Below, one piece after another: positions 44,564 to 55,953 of a stretch of 64,000 nt of DNA. Source of the DNA: Planctomyces sp. SH-PL62 (GTDB taxonomy: Bacteria > Planctomycetota > Planctomycetia > Isosphaerales > Isosphaeraceae); assembly GCF_001610895.1 (NCBI RefSeq), contig NZ_CP011273.1, forward strand, positions 1,302,001 through 1,366,000. The letters are read 5' to 3'. The number at the start of each line of letters is the position of its first letter. Position 1 is the stretch's first letter. The translations under genes and the position numbers were made by a program. The notes below the pieces were generated by a model. It was not told where the DNA came from. It searched no databases and saw only the letters and a program-made list of their open reading frames with translations.

Positions 44564-44851
44564 TCAGGTCCGGTAGTTGTCCTCAAGGCCCCAGAGCCGC
44601 TGGAGTTGCCGGTCGCGTTTGCCGGACTCGTAGCGGTAGATGGCCAGCTCCTCGACGACCTCGTTGGGGGCCGCCTGGTAATCCTGCTGGCGCTGTTCGG
44701 CTTCCTGGAAGACGGGACCGAGGTGGTCGGAGCAGGCGAAGCCGTAGGTCTTCAATTCCGCGAAGCGGCCGTCGCTCCAGCGCGCGGCGATCTTGTACGA
44801 CGCCGGCTCGGAACATCTCGGGAACGAACACTGGACCGCGTGCCTGGTCAC
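44564..44851 (-). CDS. Small zinc-finger-like protein, function unknown
   Basis: 95 residues from GTG 44851. An ATG at 44917 would add 22 residues. The N-terminus carries a zinc-ligand set: VQCSFPRCSEPASYKIA, then FACSDHLGP (C-x4-C ... C-x-x-H). The remainder is helical and charged (EEAIYRYES and RDRQLQRLWGLEDN type segments). The pattern is a plausible small treble-clef zinc protein. I think similar proteins exist in related Planctomycetota, but do not know a name or function. Neither start has a convincing ribosome site. Confidence 0.55.
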   Translation of the reverse strand: MTRHAVQCSFPRCSEPASYKIAARWSDGRFAELKTYGFACSDHLGPVFQEAEQRQQDYQAAPNEVVEELAIYRYESGKRDRQLQRLWGLEDNYRT

Positions 44852-44955
44852 CGGACGAGCCCCGAACGGGTGCGAGTCGCCGAATCCTCGGCGAGAGTCC
44901 CTGACGCCGACGAGCATTCTAACCCGGGGGATGCTGAGGCCGCCAGCCGGACGGA

Positions 44956-44998
44956 ATCGGGCCGCCCGCCGTCGATCACGCGGCGCGGGCGGCCCGAT
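44956..44998 (-). terminator. Long perfect inverted repeat after the DUF1559-lipoprotein operon
   Basis: ATCGGGCCGCCCGC (44956-44969) and its exact complement (44985-44998), with a 15-nt loop. It is 43 bp past the lipoprotein stop on the minus strand. No T-run is present. Confidence 0.6.
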
Positions 44999-45040
44999 GG
45001 GGGATGCGGGAGGAGGAGGGCCGCTTCGGCCCGGCCTCCC

Positions 45041-45550
45041 TCAGTCGGTGAGGGTGAAGTCGATCGTGTTGCTCTTGGCTTCAACCTTCGCCTTCAGGCC
45101 GCCGGATTCCGGCGATTCGTACTTCGTCGGGATGTCGCTGGAAGCCTTCTTGTAGGCCTTCGCGACGTCCTCTTGCCGATACAGGCCGCCGATCTTCTCG
45201 GCGTTGGCCTTCGCCTCCCCCATGTCCGGCTTGCGGGCGGTGATGGCGACGACGTAATCGCCGGGGAACGCCCCGTCGTCGTTCCCCTGCGTGGAGAGCG
45301 TGTAGGAGCCGTCGGTGATGACGCCGGTGGCCCCGCGCTGGTCGGGCCCGCCGCCCCCGGCGGGGTAGAACTGGATCGAGCCGCTGGAGACGGGCTTGTC
45401 CTTGTAGGTGACGGTGCCGGAGACCTTGTACCGATCGCCCAGGCCGTCGTCGCTGCAGCCGGGGACGATCAGGGCGAGGGCCAGGGGGGCGAACAGAAAC
45501 CTCGTCGCCCGTCGCGCGGGGCGGAGACGAGTCGCGGAAGGAATTGACAT
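45041..45550 (-). CDS. Lipoprotein with carboxypeptidase-regulatory-like domain
   Basis: 169 residues. The N-terminal signal ends in a lipobox-like LALIVPGCSDD, with Cys near residue 32, so the mature protein is probably lipid-anchored. The rest resembles a transthyretin-like or carboxypeptidase-regulatory fold: YKVSGTVTYKDKPVSSGSIQFYP, GATGVITDGSYTLSTQ and PGDYVVAITARKP. Such lipoproteins regularly follow DUF1559 genes in Planctomycetota. It starts 110 bp after the DUF1559 stop, with a strong hairpin between. Its function is unknown. Confidence 0.85.
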   Translation of the reverse strand: MSIPSATRLRPARRATRFLFAPLALALIVPGCSDDGLGDRYKVSGTVTYKDKPVSSGSIQFYPAGGGGPDQRGATGVITDGSYTLSTQGNDDGAFPGDYVVAITARKPDMGEAKANAEKIGGLYRQEDVAKAYKKASSDIPTKYESPESGGLKAKVEAKSNTIDFTLTD

Positions 45551-45607
45551 CGGAGTTGTCCTGCAATCGAGACGTGGGACCGAAGACGGGGAAGATGATC
45601 GGCGGCT

Positions 45608-45650
45608 CCCCCGGCCCGCGCGGCGGATTCAGCCCGCAGCGGGCCGGGGG
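45608..45650 (-). terminator. Intercistronic hairpin between DUF1559 and lipoprotein genes
   Basis: Perfect 12-bp stem CCCCCGGCCCGC (45608-45619) with GCGGGCCGGGGG (45639-45650), loop 19 nt, starting 11 bp past the DUF1559 stop. It lacks a T-run. It may attenuate or stabilise, giving more prepilin than lipoprotein mRNA. Confidence 0.5.
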
Positions 45651-45660
45651 CGGCCGGCGA

Positions 45661-46773
45661 TCAATAGGCGTCCGAGCTGACCACCTCGCCGCCGCTTCGG
45701 CTGCCGAGGGCGCAGTAGATGGGAAGCGCGATCGAGTTCTTGAGGAACCGGACGGAGCCGTCGCCGAACGCGAAGTTGGCGCCGCCGGGGTGCTTGCTCT
45801 TGGCCCCCTTGCTGGCATAGCTGAAGCGGTTCTGCCAGTCGGTGCTGCCGAACGGCGTGGTGCCGTCCAGCGGCGCTCGCAGGGTCTGCCAGTTGATCGG
45901 GATCGTGGTGCCGAAGGTGGAGCCGTTGTTGTTCCAGAAGTTGCTGTCGGCCGTCTGGGCGGGCAGGACCTCGCCCACCATGATGGTGTTGGAGGTGCCG
46001 TCGGTGATCGAGGCGATCGTCACGGCGCCGATGCTCTGGATGCGGTAGGCGAACATGCCGCGAAGCTGGCCCCCGGATTCCGCGTTGATCTGGTCGTTGT
46101 ACCGGGTGCCCCAGAAGCCGGGATAGCCGATGCGGACCTGGCCGGCGGACAGCGTGGGCGGATAGGGGAAGGTCTCCCAGGGATTCTGGCCCGCGCTGAG
46201 CGCGCCGATCGCGTAGTTGTCGCCGAAGCTGCCGGCGTAGCTGGAGACCATCGTCCGGGTCTCAGGCTGGCCGGTGATCGGATTGACCGGGCTGCTCCCG
46301 TTCGGATAGTTGCCCCAGGGGCCGCTCGCCGACCGGATGCCCGGCGACTGTCCCTGGTAGTTGTCGTCCGAAGGGCAGAGCCACGCGGTCGACACCGTCA
46401 TCAGCGCGGTCCACTGGGCCGAGCTGTCGACGATGTTGTTCAGGGGCAGGTTGAAGTTGATCGCGTTGTAGATGTTGCCCCCTTCCATCTGGGGGATCAC
46501 CAGCGCTCGCCACGAGGCCAGGTTGTTCCCGCCGGCCGAGCCCCCCCAGACGCTCCCCTTGCTCTCGTCGGCGATGGCGCCCGGCGGGAAAGCCCCCTGG
46601 GCGCTCTCGTAGTTGTGCAACGCCAGGCCGATCTGCTTCAGGTTGTTCGTGCACTGGGCCCGCCGCGCCGCCTCTCGCGCCGACTGGACGGCCGGGAGGA
46701 GGAGGGCGATCAACACCGCGATGATGGCGATGACGACGAGCAGCTCGATCAGGGTGAAACCGCGTCGCTTCAT
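45661..46773 (-). CDS. DUF1559 domain protein with type IV prepilin-like N-terminus
   Basis: 370 residues from ATG 46773, with AGGAGCG 8 bp upstream. The N-terminal methylation motif is [20 protein letters not shown]: a peptidase would cut after Gly and methylate Phe. The following [21 protein letters not shown] is the standard DUF1559 start. The DUF1559 core ends with [26 protein letters not shown]. These pseudopilin-like proteins occur in large families in Planctomycetota and are thought to be pilin- or surface-related, with no defined role. The lipoprotein downstream is probably co-transcribed. Confidence 0.93.
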   Translation of the reverse strand: MKRRGFTLIELLVVIAIIAVLIALLLPAVQSAREAARRAQCTNNLKQIGLALHNYESAQGAFPPGAIADESKGSVWGGSAGGNNLASWRALVIPQMEGGNIYNAINFNLPLNNIVDSSAQWTALMTVSTAWLCPSDDNYQGQSPGIRSASGPWGNYPNGSSPVNPITGQPETRTMVSSYAGSFGDNYAIGALSAGQNPWETFPYPPTLSAGQVRIGYPGFWGTRYNDQINAESGGQLRGMFAYRIQSIGAVTIASITDGTSNTIMVGEVLPAQTADSNFWNNNGSTFGTTIPINWQTLRAPLDGTTPFGSTDWQNRFSYASKGAKSKHPGGANFAFGDGSVRFLKNSIALPIYCALGSRSGGEVVSSDAY

Positions 46774-47435
46774 GAGAATCGCTCCTGGAAACGGTGACGA
46801 GAGAGGCCGCCCGCCGCACCGGGCCGTTGCAGGCCGGGGACGTGAGAACGGCCGAAGCCGATGGGACGCCGCGAGCGCCCCTCGGGGGAGGACCAAGGAT
46901 CGATCCGGGCGCACGAAGTCGCCGCGCCCGGCGGGGAGCCGTTCAATTGCTTGAGTAAGCGGAAGCCTGGAGTCCTTCATGCAACCACGGTGCGTTGTGG
47001 CCGCCGAGCGGGAGAGGAAGCGTCCGGCCCGATGTCGTATTAGAGAATAATCATGAAAGGCGATTAGATGATGTGCGTGCATGGAGATGTGGGCCGCGTC
47101 GCCGCCCCGTCGCCACGCGATCGGCCCGCGATGCGGCCCGAGTCTCCTCCTGTTTATCGCCGGTTTTCGGTGTTGTCAAGCATCCCACGCCCAAGGTTAT
47201 GAAGGGCTATTCATGTCTGACGCTCCGAATGATTTCGAAGTCGATCGGGAGGTCCGTCGCAAGTCCATGCTATTTCTGGCGATCGTCATCCGAGAAGCTT
47301 AGGAGACGGGACGGCGGGCGCCGCGAAGAATTTTCGCCATCGCGGTGGCCCTTTTAGACCGAAGGCGCATGACGTGGGGGCGGGGGGCGGCCGAGGGCGC
47401 CGGGATGGATCGCTGCGAGAATGCGAGATCGACCC
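46774..47435. other. Long upstream region of the DUF1559 gene
   Basis: Contains the 5' region of the DUF1559 gene (minus) and less GC-rich patches at 47030-47060 and 47150-47340. A very short frame at 47213-47302 is listed separately. No clear -35/-10 pair was found for the DUF1559 gene. No repeat or transposon trace is seen. Confidence 0.5.
47213..47302 (+). CDS. Possible 29-residue peptide
   Basis: ATG 47213 with AAGGG 7 bp upstream, stop TAG at 47300-47302. The peptide is acidic at the start (MSDAPNDFEVD) and then basic-hydrophobic (RRKSMLFLAIVIREA). It could be a small membrane-associated peptide, or the broken N-terminus of a lost gene. Evidence is limited to the ribosome site and reading frame. 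Confidence 0.25.
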   Translation: MSDAPNDFEVDREVRRKSMLFLAIVIREA

Positions 47436-47463
47436 TTGACAATGCGGGTGGGGAGAGTATTTT
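47436..47463 (+). promoter_or_regulatory. Strong sigma-70-type promoter ahead of a candidate small RNA
   Basis: TTGACA (47436-47441), 16-bp spacer, TATTTT (47458-47463). The -35 matches the consensus exactly. The predicted start is near 47470. The next gene downstream begins at 47613, after a terminator. Confidence 0.65.
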
Positions 47464-47469
47464 AGAGTT

Positions 47470-47595
47470 TGTCGGTCGTGCCGCCGTCTGCCAGGCGCGT
47501 CTTCGATCGGCCGAGGCGTCTGCCTCGATCATCCGGCCTCTTCTCTGTTCCGGCCCCGTCGACCCGAGATCACCCGGGTCGCCGGGGTTTTTGTC
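47470..47595 (+). ncRNA. Candidate small RNA or attenuated leader (about 125 nt)
   Basis: The segment is framed by the promoter at 47436-47463 and an intrinsic terminator at 47554-47592. Inside is a stable hairpin CGAGGC-GTCT-GCCTCG (47512-47527), which can extend by GGCC pairing. There is no plus-strand gene upstream for about 7 kb that the terminator could serve. I match no known RNA family. It may be a free small RNA, or a leader controlling the gene at 47613. Structure and ends are predictions. Confidence 0.45.
47554..47592 (+). terminator. Orphan intrinsic terminator
   Basis: CCCCGTCGACCCG (47554-47566) pairs with CGGGTCGCCGGGG (47575-47587) with one T-C mismatch; TTTTT follows at 47588-47592. 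The nearest plus-strand stop upstream is 4.8 kb away, so the terminator must act on a locally started transcript. Confidence 0.75.
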
Positions 47596-47612
47596 TTGAT
47601 AGCGGGTGGCAC

Positions 47613-48404
47613 GTGGCCGAGCAACGGGATGAGACGACCTGGCGGCGATCCGGCGACGCCTGGGTGATCGGCTGGGGAGGGGACGACTGGACCCTCGGCT
47701 TCGTCGACGGCCGATACGGGCTGCGAGGGGGGCGGGGGGGCGGCGAACGCCTGGTGCTCCGCGGACTGGCCGCGACCGGTCGGCGGGACGGCCATGTCTT
47801 CACGCCCGAATCCCTCGTGGGCGTCGAGAGCTTCCATTCCCGGGTCCTGGCGACCTTCGAGCCGGCCGGCTGGAACGGCCTGACCGTGCGCGCCGCCTGG
47901 GGGCCGTGTCGGGACGGTCGCGGGCTGGATCTGGAGGTGCAGGCGTCGACGTCGACCGTCGGCGAGCTGCGCCGGATGGAGGTCCTGGTCGGGACCCGTT
48001 CGGGGCCGGACGGCGCGCGCGAACGCCGCCGGTTCGTCACGGCCCGGGACCGGGCCTCGGCAGGCATGAGCTACGACGGTCGCGAGACGGCCGAGACGCT
48101 CGCCGTCCTGGAGACGCTCCCCGTCGCGGGGCCGGGCCGTCCTCTCCTGTTCCAGCCGACGGACTCCCCGTCCGCCTATCTCGAATTCGTCCACCCCGAG
48201 GACTTCTCAAGGGTGGTCGTCGAGACCGTCGAGGGGACGGCGACCGACGTGGAGTACGCGCTCTTCGGCTACGACCTGGAGAAAGGGGTGGTCCTCCGGG
48301 GCCGCCTGCGCGGCGTCTGGCTGCCGGGCGCGACGACCCCTGAGGCGGCCGACGAGGAATGCCGGCTGTTCCTGCACGAGCCGCCGCCGCTGCGGACCTC
48401 TTGA
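47613..48404 (+). CDS. Hypothetical protein
   Basis: 263 residues from a GTG at 47613. The frame upstream of it crosses the terminator, so the longer reading is unlikely. The ribosome site is weak. The protein is soluble and beta-rich by appearance: VIGWGGDDWTLGFVDGRYGLRG, RDGHVFTPESLVGVESFHSRV, VEYALFGYDLEKGVVLRGRLRG. It may be a carbohydrate-binding-type beta-sandwich, but I recognise no family, catalytic motif or signal peptide. It is the only gene that could be controlled by the 47.5-kb leader. Confidence 0.6.
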   Translation: MAEQRDETTWRRSGDAWVIGWGGDDWTLGFVDGRYGLRGGRGGGERLVLRGLAATGRRDGHVFTPESLVGVESFHSRVLATFEPAGWNGLTVRAAWGPCRDGRGLDLEVQASTSTVGELRRMEVLVGTRSGPDGARERRRFVTARDRASAGMSYDGRETAETLAVLETLPVAGPGRPLLFQPTDSPSAYLEFVHPEDFSRVVVETVEGTATDVEYALFGYDLEKGVVLRGRLRGVWLPGATTPEAADEECRLFLHEPPPLRTS

Positions 48405-48434
48405 GGTCGATCCGCCGCGCGGGGCTTGTTCGCC

Positions 48435-48977
48435 TCAACCCGCCGGCGGGGCCGTGGGGGCCTTCGGCGGCGACGCCGCCAGGTCGCGCAGCTTCTTGAC
48501 GACCTCGGGAGCGTCCCACTCCGCGCCCCCGACGCGCGAGTAGGCGAGGCGTCCGTCCGGCGAGACGAAGAACGTCGCGGGGATTCCATCGGTCAGGAAG
48601 ACCGGCGGGAGCGCCCGCGCGTGGAGGATCGTCATCGGCCAGTCCTTGCCGGCGACGAACCGCCGCACGTCCTCGATCGAATCGTCCGTGGCGATGCAGA
48701 GGAACGCGACGTCGCCTTTCTGGAGGTCCGGTTCGGCCGCCAGGCGGGCGATCGAGGGCATCTCGCGCACGCAGGGGCCGCACCAGGTCGCCCAGACGTT
48801 CACGAAGAGGGTCTTGCCCCGAAACGAGGCGAACTCCACCGGCGCTCCGTCGAGGCCCTCGAGCTTCCAATCGTAGGGGACGGCCGTTCCGGGGCCCGGC
48901 GCGTCGAGGTCGTCGATCCGCCCCGGCCTCGCCACGATCAGGTACACGACCCAGAACGCCGCGAGGACGAAGGCCAT
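48435..48977 (-). CDS. Membrane-anchored TlpA-family thioredoxin (true start probably at 49051, frame shifted)
   Basis: 180 residues if started at ATG 48977. A transmembrane anchor (MAFVLAAFWVVYLIVARP) leads to a TlpA domain with an intact WCGPC motif (LFVNVWATWCGPCVREMPS) and the cis-Pro region TDGIPATFF. Upstream in the same frame the sequence reads PPAPAPPPSPAGRDRPWLT. ATG 49051 in another frame begins MTDESAPQ, with AGAGAAGG upstream and 14 bp after the previous gene. Adding one base in the tract at 49030-49035 joins the two. The protein likely acts as a periplasmic reductase. Confidence 0.8.
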   Translation of the reverse strand: MAFVLAAFWVVYLIVARPGRIDDLDAPGPGTAVPYDWKLEGLDGAPVEFASFRGKTLFVNVWATWCGPCVREMPSIARLAAEPDLQKGDVAFLCIATDDSIEDVRRFVAGKDWPMTILHARALPPVFLTDGIPATFFVSPDGRLAYSRVGGAEWDAPEVVKKLRDLAASPPKAPTAPPAG

Positions 48978-49065
48978 GGTGAGCCAGGGGCGGTCCCGGC
49001 CCGCCGGGGACGGCGGCGGGGCGGGGGCTGGGGGGCGGATTCGTCGGTCATGGCCTTCTCTCGGT

Positions 49066-51900
49066 TCAATCCTGGCCGCGGGTCTCGGCGACGGGGGCCA
49101 GCAGGTTCTCGACGGGCGCGTAGTCGTCGGTGAGGATGATACCCCGCGATCGGCTTTCGAGCACGGCCTTCTCGTCGTCGGGTCCGTAGGGTGCTGCAAC
49201 GGTCTTCTGGCGCTTCTGGAAGAAGCGGGGGTCGTCGTCGCGACGGCCCAGGTCGGCGAGGTCGAGGGGCTGCTTCGCGGCCACGACGACGAACGTCTCG
49301 CGCTGGCCTTCGCCGGTCTCGTTGCTCGTGCCGAAGATGTAGACGTGCGGGAAGGTCAGCTTGGCGGTGGCGGTCCACGACCCGAGGAAGCCGCCGAAGC
49401 GGTGCGCCGCAGCCAGGTGCTCCCGGCGGACCCGTTCCTGCTGGTCGGGGTCGACGATCTTCTGGGTCTCGATCCGCTTCTCGGCCTTCTTGAGGGCGAT
49501 GGCGTCGGACTCGTAGGCGTCGATGATGTTGATCATGTAGACGCCGGTCGGGGCAAGCATCTTGGCGATCTTCTCGTTGAACTCGCGGGTCGTCAGGTGC
49601 CAGGGGACGGAGAAGTCGTTGAAGGCGTCGCCGAAGACGATGTCATACTGCTTATCGTCCTGGTTTCGCTCGACGAATTGGCGGGCGTCGCCCCAACTGG
49701 TGTGGATCGGAGTGTCGACGGGGAGGCCGGTCGCCGCGTGGTTGGCGCGGGTGACGGCCGGATCGATCTCGGCGACGTCCACCTCGGTCCCCGGATAGAC
49801 GTGCTGGACGTGCCGCTGGAAGGTGTAGGCGCCTCCCCCCAGGAAGAGCGTCTTGAGCGTCGATTTCTCGATCCTGGGCATCCACGACTTCGACGGCGAT
49901 TCGAGGATCACCTCGTCGGCCGGCGCGACGTCGGACTCGCCGACGGCCGCTTTCAACTCGGGGGGCTTGGTGCCGCCGGGCTGGGCGTCCGCGAAGACCT
50001 GATCGGGCAGGGGCCCGCCCTCGGCGGCGGTCGCGGACGACGCGGGCGTCGCCCGGGTGATCTTGCCCGACGCCTTGGCGGAGCGGTAGGCGACCATCGC
50101 GTAGATGTGCTCGTAGTCGTAGTCGAGCCGTTCGGGATGGCCGAGGATGAAATAGCCGTGGATCAGGTTGTCGAGGACCAGCGTGCGGAGTTGCACGCCC
50201 CCCGATTCGGGCTCGTTGTTGACCTTGATGTAGTAGTAGTTGCTCTCATCGGCGTAGGCGAGCGCATCCTGTGTGGTGTTCGGGTCGCCGACCGGCTCGC
50301 GGATGCTCCACTCCTCGCCGATCTTCTCGGTCCACTGCATCGGGAGGAAGCCGATGACGCAGAGGCCCAGGGGGATGCCCGCCCAGACCGCGTGCAGGAC
50401 CGATCCCAGGATCGTGGCCGTGAGGGCCAGGACGGCCGCGAGCAGCAGGAGCACCCCCTTGGTCCCCAGGACGTCGATCAGGACGAAGCCCGTGAGGAAG
50501 GTGCCGAGGATGCTGCCGACCATGCCCCAGGCGTAGACCTGGCCGATGGCCGTCCCCGTCCGCTTGTGACGTCGCAGCCGGTCCACCGCGAGCTTGGCGA
50601 CCACCGGGCTGACCGTCCCCATCGTGACCGCCGGCAGGAAGAAGACCAGGAACACCACGAGCAAGACGCGGAAGGGCCAGGAGAGGGGGATCGGTCCCAT
50701 CCCCGGCAGGTCCAATTCATTCCACACGATCGCGTGGCTGAGGACGCTCGGGTTCGGGCCGTTCTCCAGCGACTCGCGGAACCACTGCGGCTGGTTGTCC
50801 AGGAAGAGGATGAGCAGCATGGCGACCGAAGAGATCAGGAACAGCCAGCTCGCCTGCTTCTCATTCTGGATCCCGTTGGCGACCCGCCCCCCCAGATAGT
50901 TGCCGACGCTCAGGCCCGCGAGCAGCACGCCGATGACGCTGGTCCAGCCGTAGACGCTCGACCCCAGGTGACGCGTCACCAGTCGGCCGGCGACCATCTC
51001 CATCGCCATGAACGCCAGGCTGGCGATGAAGGCCAGGATCGCCAGGTCTCTCAGGCTCGCGTGCGGGCCGTCCTCGTGGGCCTCGTCTCCTTGGAGGACC
51101 CCCTCCGAGACCGCCCGAGGCGCGCCCCAGAGCGCCCTCGCGGCGAAGACCGCCATCGCGAGCGAGGCCGCGCCTCCCAGCACCGCCAGATAATTGAGCT
51201 GATAGCCCCCCAGGTCGATCCCGCCGATCCCGAGCGTCCGCACCAGCGGGCCGACCGACGCCGCCCCGAACAGCGCGGCCGTCGCGGTCGCCAGGGAACG
51301 CACCGCGGGGGTCGGATCGAGGATCGCGGCCAGCAGGGCCAGGGCCGCGGCGACCACCAGGACGATGACCGAGGTGGGGGCCAGATAGATCAGCACGAAG
51401 CCCGCCAGGAAGGTCCCGACGATCGAGCCGACCGCGCCCCAGAAGTAGACGTCGCCGATGGCGCTGCCGGCCTTCCGCGAGAGTTCGACGGCCATCTTGG
51501 CGACCACCGGCCCCACCATGCCCAGCACCGTCGCCGGCAGCAGGAAGTCGAGCGTGACGACCAGGATCGTCCGAAGTTCCCAGTTGATCGCCTGAGGAGA
51601 CGGCACGATCGACGGGATCGTCGCGTTCACCGCCAGCGCGCCGAATGTCAGGAACGACCCGAGCGCGAACAGGGGCCCCACCGCACGGCGGGGCTCCACC
51701 CGGTCGGCCAGGCGGCCGCCCAGGACGTTCCCCAGGCAGATGCCGCCGAGGATGATCCCGATGACGCTGTTCCACACGGTCAGCGACGACCCGACGTGGC
51801 GGGCCACCAATCGGCTGGAGACCAGCTCCAGGATCATGATGCAGAGGCTGCTGAAGAACGCCAGGGCGTAGGGGGAGGTGCGAGCTGCCAGGCCGGCCAT
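49066..51900 (-). CDS. Fused spermidine-synthase-like protein with duplicated membrane module
   Basis: 944 residues. Residues 1-220 and 285-520 are two related multi-spanning modules; compare SSRLVARHVGSSLTVWNSVI with AGRLVTRHLGSSVYGWTSVI. Each has about six to eight segments. The C-terminal part (about 670-900) is a spermidine-synthase-type Rossmann domain: LFLGGGAYTFQRHVQHVY, VDVAEIDPAVTRANH, IVFGDAFNDFSVPWHLTTREF. Aminopropyltransferase activity is not certain, since such fusions are often called fused MFS/spermidine synthase with unknown substrate. An insert of about 60 residues rich in Ala and acidic residues (600-665) separates the parts. The next gene starts 14 bp downstream. Confidence 0.8.
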   Translation of the reverse strand: MAGLAARTSPYALAFFSSLCIMILELVSSRLVARHVGSSLTVWNSVIGIILGGICLGNVLGGRLADRVEPRRAVGPLFALGSFLTFGALAVNATIPSIVPSPQAINWELRTILVVTLDFLLPATVLGMVGPVVAKMAVELSRKAGSAIGDVYFWGAVGSIVGTFLAGFVLIYLAPTSVIVLVVAAALALLAAILDPTPAVRSLATATAALFGAASVGPLVRTLGIGGIDLGGYQLNYLAVLGGAASLAMAVFAARALWGAPRAVSEGVLQGDEAHEDGPHASLRDLAILAFIASLAFMAMEMVAGRLVTRHLGSSVYGWTSVIGVLLAGLSVGNYLGGRVANGIQNEKQASWLFLISSVAMLLILFLDNQPQWFRESLENGPNPSVLSHAIVWNELDLPGMGPIPLSWPFRVLLVVFLVFFLPAVTMGTVSPVVAKLAVDRLRRHKRTGTAIGQVYAWGMVGSILGTFLTGFVLIDVLGTKGVLLLLAAVLALTATILGSVLHAVWAGIPLGLCVIGFLPMQWTEKIGEEWSIREPVGDPNTTQDALAYADESNYYYIKVNNEPESGGVQLRTLVLDNLIHGYFILGHPERLDYDYEHIYAMVAYRSAKASGKITRATPASSATAAEGGPLPDQVFADAQPGGTKPPELKAAVGESDVAPADEVILESPSKSWMPRIEKSTLKTLFLGGGAYTFQRHVQHVYPGTEVDVAEIDPAVTRANHAATGLPVDTPIHTSWGDARQFVERNQDDKQYDIVFGDAFNDFSVPWHLTTREFNEKIAKMLAPTGVYMINIIDAYESDAIALKKAEKRIETQKIVDPDQQERVRREHLAAAHRFGGFLGSWTATAKLTFPHVYIFGTSNETGEGQRETFVVVAAKQPLDLADLGRRDDDPRFFQKRQKTVAAPYGPDDEKAVLESRSRGIILTDDYAPVENLLAPVAETRGQD

Positions 51901-52097
51901 GCGGGAGGCTCTCCGGGAGGTCGCCGATCCTGTTTCGGCGTGAGGAGTTCCGTCCCTGGAACTGGTGTGTCTTCGTCACGCGACGAGCCTCCACGATATC
52001 CCCGGCGGCCGGCTTCCACAACCGAGTACCCGACGCCCGTCGAACCTCGCGACCGTCGCCGCGCGACCGATCCGAAGGCCGGCCGGCGCGGGCTCGA

Positions 52098-52126
52098 TTG
52101 ACGCCGGCCCCGGCGCGCGGTACACC
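52098..52126 (+). promoter_or_regulatory. Candidate promoter of the nifJ leader
   Basis: TTGACG (52098-52103) and TACACC (52121-52126) with 17-bp spacing. The -10 is weak (3 of 6). A start near 52133 would give a leader of about 240 nt before nifJ. Confidence 0.35.
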
Positions 52127-52132
52127 TGGATA

Positions 52133-52222
52133 TGTCACCTCCGACTCATGGCGGGTCGGAGTGTCTGAAGGCTATGAGCGCCCCCAACGCACGTCGTCCG
52201 ACGCGCGCCGGGGGCTTTTTTT
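52133..52222 (+). ncRNA. Structured nifJ leader or small RNA
   Basis: Hairpin CTCCGAC/GTCGGAG at 52139-52161 with a 9-nt loop, followed by an intrinsic terminator ending at 52222. CTCAT (52145-52149, stem end and loop) could pair with ATGAG (52174-52178) just ahead of the terminator. This might compete with hairpin formation. After the terminator, AAGCCCCC (52251-52258) is complementary to the terminator's 3' arm. No match to a riboswitch class I know. It may control nifJ by conditional termination, or be an independent small RNA. Confidence 0.4.
52180..52222 (+). terminator. Orphan intrinsic terminator in the nifJ leader
   Basis: GCCCCC (52180-52185) pairs with GGGGGC (52210-52215), with an inner CGTCG/CGACG helix, followed by seven T (52216-52222). 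The gene upstream is on the minus strand, so no plus-strand gene ends here. The stop lies 153 bp before the nifJ start. Confidence 0.75.
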
Positions 52223-52374
52223 ATGCGCGGAATCCAGATCAGCCACGAGGAAGCCCCCGCTCCAAGAGCCCGGCGCTTCAGCGATTCGTCGAGACCTGGC
52301 GTCGCGTCGGCCCGCAACGGGCGACGGCGGCGGGACGATCTCGACGCCCGAAAACGTGTCGAAGGAGGCCCGTC

Positions 52375-55949
<3,575 letters not shown>

Positions 55950-55953
<4 letters not shown>

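Noticed and set aside
49060-52100. Very long plus-strand frame opposite the spermidine-synthase fusion
   Set aside because: Antisense shadow produced by high third-position GC. The minus-strand gene has clear transmembrane and Rossmann motifs, while the plus-strand reading is low-complexity charged sequence.
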